This document shows positions 1 to 3,579 of a stretch of 6,344 nt of DNA, piece after piece; within the stretch, counting starts at the first letter, position 1; each line of letters starts with the position of its first letter. The stretch spans positions 17,766 to 24,109 of the forward strand of contig PMFP01000045.1 in the NCBI GenBank assembly GCA_003155175.1. Direction: 5' to 3'. The position numbers were made by a program, and so were the translations under genes. The notes under the pieces were generated by a model that was not told the origin of the DNA, searched no databases, and saw nothing but the letters and a program-made list of their open reading frames with translations. Origin of the DNA: Vulcanimicrobiota bacterium. GTDB lineage: Bacteria; Vulcanimicrobiota; Vulcanimicrobiia; Vulcanimicrobiales; Vulcanimicrobiaceae.

Positions 1-345
1 CGCGACGTCGATCGGGTGGTCGGCCTGCTCGGAAACCGCTTCCAGCCGCAACTGATCGTCAACCGGTTGCGCCCGCAGCTGGTCAAGAAAGGCAAGATGC
101 TCTCCGTCGAGGACGTGAATTCGATCTTGCACTTGCCGTTGCTGGGCGTCATCGCCGACGAACCCGAAATCGTCGTCACGACCAACCGCGGAGAGCCGAT
201 CGCGTTGCAGCGCGAAGGCCGGACGGCGTCCGCTTATCGCGCGATCGCCGCTCGCATCGCCGGGGAAGACGTTCCGGCGCCGACCGTGGAGTTCAAGGAA
301 ACGTTCTTGTCGCGAATCGGATCGCTCTTCGGAGGCTCCCGTTGA
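1..345 (+). CDS. minD: MinD septum-site-determining ATPase, C-terminal part (5' end outside window)
   Basis: MinD is a ParA/MinD-type (deviant Walker A) ATPase that binds the inner membrane as an ATP dimer, recruits the division inhibitor MinC and oscillates or forms gradients with MinE. The window opens inside the gene, so the nucleotide-binding P-loop is not seen; 114 codons and the TGA (343-345) remain. Visible family signatures are RDVDRVVGLL at the very start, then NRLRPQLVKKGKMLSVEDV (compare the RYNPGRV..GDMLS.EDV region of E. coli MinD), LLGVIADEPEIVVTTNRGEPI, and the SAYRAIAARIAGE helix. The last residues (about FKETFLSRIGSLFGG) form the amphipathic membrane-targeting helix typical of MinD, so the protein looks intact at its C-terminus. 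The gene overlaps the minE start by one base. The reading frame is open from base 1; GTG at 16 is internal, not a real start. Confidence 0.96.
   Translation, partial: RDVDRVVGLLGNRFQPQLIVNRLRPQLVKKGKMLSVEDVNSILHLPLLGVIADEPEIVVTTNRGEPIALQREGRTASAYRAIAARIAGEDVPAPTVEFKETFLSRIGSLFGGSR
331..335 (+). promoter_or_regulatory. Shine-Dalgarno for minE
   Basis: GGAGG lies inside the last codons of minD, 9 bases before ATG 345 and 6 bases before the alternative TTG 342. The spacing to the ATG is ordinary. Together with the TGATG stop/start overlap, this favours ATG 345 as the start of minE and points to translational coupling with minD. Confidence 0.7.
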
Positions 346-878
346 TGATCGACTTTTTCAAACGCCTCTTCGGTCAAGGGGGTTCGAGCTCGACGGCTAA
401 GGAGCGTCTGCGCCTGGTTCTGATGACCGATCACATCGCGCTCGCGCCCGAGATCGTGGACCAGATGAAGCGCGATCTCGTGGACGTGATTTCCCGTTAC
501 GTCGAAGTGGATCGCGACAAAGTCGAGGTCAGCTTCGAGCGCGAGGACAAGGCGCTCGCGATGATGGCCAACATTCCGATCCTCTCCGTAGCCAGGCCGA
601 ACCCGCCCGCGCGGCCCGTGCAGGTTCCCGCGCCGCCGGCTCAGGCCTCCGATGCGCCCGCCCCAGCACCGGAAGCGCCCGCCCCGGCATCGGCCGCGCC
701 CGCTCAGGACGCGCCGCCGCCTCAATCCGCGGAGCCCCCCGAGACCGCGGAACCGCCGGCAGCGTCGCAAACGCCGCCGGTTCGGCGGCGGCGTCGCAAG
801 AAGACGCGCGCGACTGCCGCGGCCGGCGCGGCGCTTGCGCCGCATGCCGCCCCGCCCGCCGTCGCGGCCGGGAACTAA
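345..878 (+). CDS. minE: MinE cell division topological specificity factor with a long Pro/Ala-rich, basic C-terminal extension
   Basis: MinE stimulates the MinD ATPase and releases MinD/MinC from the membrane, confining division inhibition to the poles. The first ~85 residues match the whole family: an N-terminal amphipathic membrane-targeting segment (MIDFFKRLFG), the MinD-contact helix (AKERLRLVLMTDHI, from residue 18), then LAPEIVDQMKRDLVDVISRY and the YVEVDRDKVEVSFERED beta strand of the dimerisation domain. E. coli MinE is 88 residues; this one is 177. The extra ~90 residues are low complexity: Ala, Pro, Gln and Glu, with a basic patch RRRRRKK (bases 783-803) near the end, then more Ala/Pro. 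The ATG at 345 overlaps the minD stop (TGATG) and has GGAGG upstream; TTG 342 would add one residue. The next gene begins about 10 bases after the TAA. The core is a confident call; the role of the tail is unknown. Confidence 0.93.
   Translation: MIDFFKRLFGQGGSSSTAKERLRLVLMTDHIALAPEIVDQMKRDLVDVISRYVEVDRDKVEVSFEREDKALAMMANIPILSVARPNPPARPVQVPAPPAQASDAPAPAPEAPAPASAAPAQDAPPPQSAEPPETAEPPAASQTPPVRRRRRKKTRATAAAGAALAPHAAPPAVAAGN
654..716 (+). repeat. Degenerate 21-bp tandem repeat, three units, in the minE tail
   Basis: Units start at 654, 675 and 696, each with GCGCCCGC. Units 1 and 2 match at 17 of 21 bases; unit 3 keeps only the first half. The period is seven codons, in frame with minE, giving APAPAPE, APAPASA and APAQDAP. 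Such repeats often arise by slippage and may vary in copy number between strains. I see it directly in the sequence but infer no function. Confidence 0.6.
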
Positions 879-888
879 GAACGGACCG

Positions 889-1470
889 GTGTCCGGCTCG
901 CCGCCCGGCGGCGTAACCTACGAGCGCGGCGCGTTCGGCCGGGCGGCGTCGGACCGGTACTACCGTTTGTTGCAAGAGCGCGTCGTTTGGAAGCAGGAGC
1001 GGATCGCGATCTTCGGCCGCGACGTTGCGATGCCGCGCCTGACGGCGTGGTACGGGGACGAAGGCGCTTCTTACACCTACTCCGGTCTTCGGAACGATCC
1101 GTCGCCGTGGACGCCCGAGCTTGCGGAGCTGCGCGACGCCGTCGCGGCGCGGCTAGGGCACCGGTTCAACAGCGTCTTGCTCAATCGCTATCGCACCGGC
1201 CGCGACGGCGTCTCCTGGCACTCCGACGACGAGCCCGAGCTGGGAGACGAACCGGTCATCGCATCGCTGAGCTTCGGCGCGACGCGCCGCTTCTTGCTGC
1301 GCGACCGCTCGACGCACGAACGGGCCGCGTCGCTGGAATTGGAGCACGGCAGCCTGCTCGTGATGCGGGGACGATCGCAGCGCGTTTTTCAGCATTGCGT
1401 TCCAAAGGATCCGCGCGCGACCGGCGAGCGAATAAACCTGACGTTTCGCACGATTCTTCCGGGCCGCTAA
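889..1470 (+). CDS. alkB: AlkB-family Fe(II)/2-oxoglutarate dioxygenase (ALKBH2/3-like DNA alkylation repair)
   Basis: AlkB enzymes oxidatively remove methyl groups such as N1-methyladenine and N3-methylcytosine from nucleic acids, using Fe(II), O2 and 2-oxoglutarate. Numbered from GTG 889, the iron ligands are His111 and Asp113 (WHSDDE) and His169 (FQHCVPK). The 2-oxoglutarate-binding arginines are Arg181 and Arg187 in RINLTFR, with the R-x5-R spacing of E. coli R204/R210. PRLTAWYGD, the VLLNRYRTGRDGVSWHSDDE stretch, IASLSFGATRRFLLR and LEHGSLLVMRG place it nearer the ALKBH2/3 type than E. coli AlkB; the 12-residue gap between His169 and Arg181 also equals that of ALKBH2. At 193 residues it is full length. 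Neither possible start has a clear Shine-Dalgarno. GTG 889 lies 10 bases after minE; ATG 844 would add 15 Pro/Arg-rich residues and overlap minE. I prefer 889 because family similarity begins just after it. The stop overlaps the rodA start. An RNA substrate cannot be excluded. Confidence 0.94.
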   Translation: MSGSPPGGVTYERGAFGRAASDRYYRLLQERVVWKQERIAIFGRDVAMPRLTAWYGDEGASYTYSGLRNDPSPWTPELAELRDAVAARLGHRFNSVLLNRYRTGRDGVSWHSDDEPELGDEPVIASLSFGATRRFLLRDRSTHERAASLELEHGSLLVMRGRSQRVFQHCVPKDPRATGERINLTFRTILPGR

Positions 1471-2603
1471 TGGCCGACTTCTTCCGAGATCCGGGTACGC
1501 GGAGATTCCTGCGCAACGTCAACTGGCCGCTCGCCGTTTCCAGCATCCTGATCGTCTGCATCGGGATCGCGTCCATTCAGTCGGCCGACCTCCACGCGCC
1601 GGAGGCTGCGGGAGAGTTTCACAAACAGATTCTCTACGCCGTCCTGGGCGTACCGCTCATGATCGGCGTCGCGCTCGTCGACTACCGGAATTGGCAGCGC
1701 TGGGCGCCCGCGCTCTACGTGCTGAACCTCGCACTGCTGCTGTTCATCTTGCGCGGCGGCCACAGCGCGCTGGGCGCGCAGCGTTGGATCTCGCTCGGTC
1801 CGCTCGGAACGTTCCAGCCGTCCGAACCGGCCAAGCTCGTACTCGCAATCGCGCTCGCGGCGGTGCTGTGCCGCGATTCGTACGAGCGGCTGCAAGACCT
1901 GTGGAAGCCGTTGCTGACGGTCGCGATTCCCGCATTGTTGATTCTCAAGCAGCCGGATCTGGGAACGTCGCTCGTTCTGCTTGCGATCTTGACGACGCAA
2001 CTCTTCTTTGCGCTGCCCAAGTTCGCGGACTTCGCGATCTACGCCATGGGCGTGCTGCTCGTCGCCGCGGTCACGGTTGGAACCAACGCGATTCTCAAGC
2101 CGTTTCAAAAGGCGCGCTTGCTCGTGTTTCTCAATCCGAAGGCCGATCCGCAGGGAGCCGGCTACAACTTGAATCAATCGAAGATCGCGGTCGGCAACGG
2201 CCAATGGTTCGGGCGCGGCTTCCATCAGGGCACGCAGACGCAGATGAATTTCGTCCCCGAGCATTCGCGCGACTTCATCTTCACGGTCTTTGCCGAAGAG
2301 TTCGGCTTCGTCGGAGCGCTCGTGCTGGTTTGCCTCTACGCCGTCATGCTCTTCGGCGGGATTCGGTCGGTACTGGCCGCGCGCGATCGCTTCGGCTTCT
2401 TGCTGGCGAGCGGACTGGTCGCGATGCTGACGTTTCACATCGTGGTGAACGTCGGAATGACGATCGGCATCATGCCGATCACGGGCATTCCGCTTCCGTT
2501 CATGTCGTACGGGGGATCGGCGATCTTGACCGACTTCGCCGCCATCGGCATATTGATGAACGTCTACTCGCAGCGCGACCGCGACGTCCTTGGAAACGCA
2601 TAG
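1470..2603 (+). CDS. rodA: RodA, SEDS-family peptidoglycan glycosyltransferase
   Basis: RodA polymerises lipid II into glycan strands for side-wall growth, working with a class B PBP (PBP2) and the MreBCD elongasome in the cytoplasmic membrane. The 377-residue length is normal for the family (E. coli 370), and the protein is hydrophobic throughout, with about ten membrane segments. Hallmarks are GAQRWISLGPLGTFQPSEPAKL with Glu119 in QPSE, LKQPDLGTSLVL, GYNLNQSKIAVGNGQWFGRG, and NFVPEHSRDFIFTVFAEEFG with Asp268, the counterpart of the essential E. coli Asp262. Near the C-terminus come MTIGIMPITGIPLPFMSYGG and a short cytoplasmic tail. FtsW is the main alternative, but the QPSEPAKL and PITGIPLPFMSYGGSA forms, the length and the min neighbourhood favour RodA. 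ATG 1470 shares its A with the TAA of the AlkB gene. No clear Shine-Dalgarno is visible, so translation probably depends on coupling to the gene upstream. Confidence 0.97.
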   Translation: MADFFRDPGTRRFLRNVNWPLAVSSILIVCIGIASIQSADLHAPEAAGEFHKQILYAVLGVPLMIGVALVDYRNWQRWAPALYVLNLALLLFILRGGHSALGAQRWISLGPLGTFQPSEPAKLVLAIALAAVLCRDSYERLQDLWKPLLTVAIPALLILKQPDLGTSLVLLAILTTQLFFALPKFADFAIYAMGVLLVAAVTVGTNAILKPFQKARLLVFLNPKADPQGAGYNLNQSKIAVGNGQWFGRGFHQGTQTQMNFVPEHSRDFIFTVFAEEFGFVGALVLVCLYAVMLFGGIRSVLAARDRFGFLLASGLVAMLTFHIVVNVGMTIGIMPITGIPLPFMSYGGSAILTDFAAIGILMNVYSQRDRDVLGNA

Positions 2604-3405
2604 CCCGTCCGGTCTTTCCGTGCGCGAATTCCGGGGAGGGATCGGCGAGAAGAGTCTGGAGGAACTGGGTCCGGGCGCGCGGTTGAGTTGGCGGGATCCG
2701 CTCGACCCGCTTTCGCTCGCTCGCGTCGCCGGGTGGCTGGCGGCACGGCCGGCCGCAAGCGTGCGTCTCCACGGCCGTGCGGTCTCCCAACTGCCCGAGC
2801 TCGCGCACGCGCTGCCGGAAGTCCTGACCATCGATGCGGCCGGATCGAATCTCTTGCCGCCGCTGCGGATCGGTCGCGTCCGGTCGCTCGAGATCGCGGG
2901 CATGCCGGACGATTTGGCCCGCGTTCTGGATACGTTTGCGGACGTTCGCGCACTGCGGCTGGCGGCGCGCGGCGAGCCGCTGCCGCCTGGCGCGCTGGAC
3001 GGCCGCGAGCTCCGCGTTCTGGACCTGAGCCGCGTGGGCGCCGGACCCGATCTCGCCGCGCTCGCCGGTCTGACCGGCTTGCGTTCCTTACGGCTCTACC
3101 GCCTCGAGGGCTTCACCCGGCTCGACGGCGTCGAGCGCCACGGCCTTCTGGCCGAGCTCGCCCTGGCCGGTCTCGTCGGCGTGGACGATCTCGAACCGCT
3201 GGCCCGCCTCCCGGCGCTCGCCGCCCTGGAGCTGACCGGCATGTGGCAGCTGGATTTGCCGGCCGTTTCGGTTCTCGAGCGCCTCTCCCGTCTTTCCGCG
3301 CTGAGCATCGACATCGGAGGGCGGCGCAAGAACGTCGAGGTGTACCGCCGCCTGCCGCTTCCCCGGACCGGCTCGTTTGGCAGGTCCGGCTTCGCGGCGG
3401 CGTGA
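2590..3405 (+). CDS. Leucine-rich-repeat protein of unknown function
   Basis: I do not recognise a named family. The 271-residue product has no signal peptide or membrane segment, so it is probably cytoplasmic. From about residue 95 it shows irregular leucine-rich repeats of 22-25 residues, with strand motifs such as VRSLEIAGM, VRALRLAAR, LRVLDLSRV, LRSLRLYRL, LAELALAGL, LAALELTGM and LSALSIDIG. The N-terminal ~60 residues are not obviously repetitive (SLARVAGWLAARPAASVRLHG). The tail after the last repeat (RRKNVEVYRRLPLPRTGSF) is basic and may be a cap. LRRs usually bind proteins, but no partner can be read from the sequence. TTG 2590 overlaps the end of rodA by 14 bases; GTG 2620 is an alternative 16 bases after rodA. 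Neither has a clear Shine-Dalgarno. High third-position GC and regular repeats in this frame only support a real gene. It is the last gene before a likely terminator. Confidence 0.82.
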   Translation: METHSPSGLSVREFRGGIGEKSLEELGPGARLSWRDPLDPLSLARVAGWLAARPAASVRLHGRAVSQLPELAHALPEVLTIDAAGSNLLPPLRIGRVRSLEIAGMPDDLARVLDTFADVRALRLAARGEPLPPGALDGRELRVLDLSRVGAGPDLAALAGLTGLRSLRLYRLEGFTRLDGVERHGLLAELALAGLVGVDDLEPLARLPALAALELTGMWQLDLPAVSVLERLSRLSALSIDIGGRRKNVEVYRRLPLPRTGSFGRSGFAAA

Positions 3406-3418
3406 AGGGACCTCAAGC

Positions 3419-3445
3419 CGGGCCGAAGTCGCCCGAAAATTTTTT
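3419..3445 (+). terminator. Probable intrinsic terminator after the LRR gene
   Basis: A perfect five-pair GC stem, CGGGC (3419-3423) with GCCCG (3431-3435) around a 7-base loop, is followed by AAAA and a run of six T (3440-3445). It begins 13 bases after the LRR stop codon and would end the minD-to-LRR transcript. The stem is short and four A separate it from the T run, so efficiency may be partial and some read-through into the ribonuclease gene is plausible. Confidence 0.5.
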
Positions 3446-3446
3446 C

Positions 3447-3486
3447 TCGAGCGGCCCTGCGCCGCAGCCGAGCGTCGCCCGCTCGA
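3447..3486 (+). promoter_or_regulatory. Predicted stem-loop I in the ribonuclease gene leader
   Basis: TCGAGCGG (3447-3454) pairs perfectly with CCGCTCGA (3479-3486). Inside the loop a smaller hairpin, CTGC (3457-3460) with GCAG (3464-3467), can also form. The element sits between the T run and the ribonuclease start. In E. coli the rne 5' leader contains structured elements used for feedback control by RNase E; a similar role here is inference only. GC-rich DNA gives chance stems, so confidence is limited. Confidence 0.35.
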
Positions 3487-3490
3487 TGGC

Positions 3491-3532
3491 GATCCCGGGG
3501 TAGTCCCCGCCGGGTCGTCGTCGCGGAGGATC
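3491..3532 (+). promoter_or_regulatory. Predicted stem-loop II in the ribonuclease gene leader
   Basis: CGGGG (3496-3500) and CCCCG (3505-3509) form a perfect five-pair stem around a TAGT tetraloop. Immediately outside, GATCC (3491-3495) can pair with GGATC (3528-3532), closing a two-part structure. It ends 47 bases before the TTG start, leaving the A-rich Shine-Dalgarno region unpaired. I could identify no convincing -35/-10 promoter in the 174 bases between the LRR and ribonuclease genes. Confidence 0.35.
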
Positions 3533-3568
3533 CGAAGACTCAGCTCGCGCGGCCCTCAACTAAAAGCT

Positions 3569-3574
3569 AAAGGA
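3569..3574 (+). promoter_or_regulatory. Shine-Dalgarno for the ribonuclease gene, fixing the TTG start
   Basis: AAAGGA lies 5 bases before TTG 3580 in a locally A-rich stretch that differs from the GC-rich surroundings. An in-frame TAA at 3568-3570 rules out any earlier start. The first in-frame ATG (3730) lies inside the conserved S1 domain, so TTG must be the start. Confidence 0.8.
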
Positions 3575-3579
3575 CTACT

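Noticed and set aside
652..888. Upstream extension of the AlkB frame through minE
   Set aside because: The added residues are only shifted translation of the minE tail, Pro/Arg-rich and unlike the family. ATG 844 remains a minor alternative start.
987..1469. Upstream extension of the rodA frame through the AlkB gene
   Set aside because: The extra residues are Arg/Ala-rich shadow of the AlkB gene; RodA similarity and normal family length begin at ATG 1470.
2633..2640. GGGGAGGG as a Shine-Dalgarno for a later LRR start
   Set aside because: No ATG, GTG or TTG follows at a usable distance; the next in-frame TTG (2683) is over 40 bases away.
1467..2903. 478-codon open frame on the minus strand
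   Set aside because: It is antisense to rodA and to the start of the LRR gene; the translation is charged, low complexity and without motifs, as expected for the shadow of a membrane-protein gene.
3536..3570. Possible -10 box (TAAAAG at 3561-3566) before the ribonuclease gene
   Set aside because: No -35-like hexamer lies at proper spacing, and the start site would fall almost on the Shine-Dalgarno.
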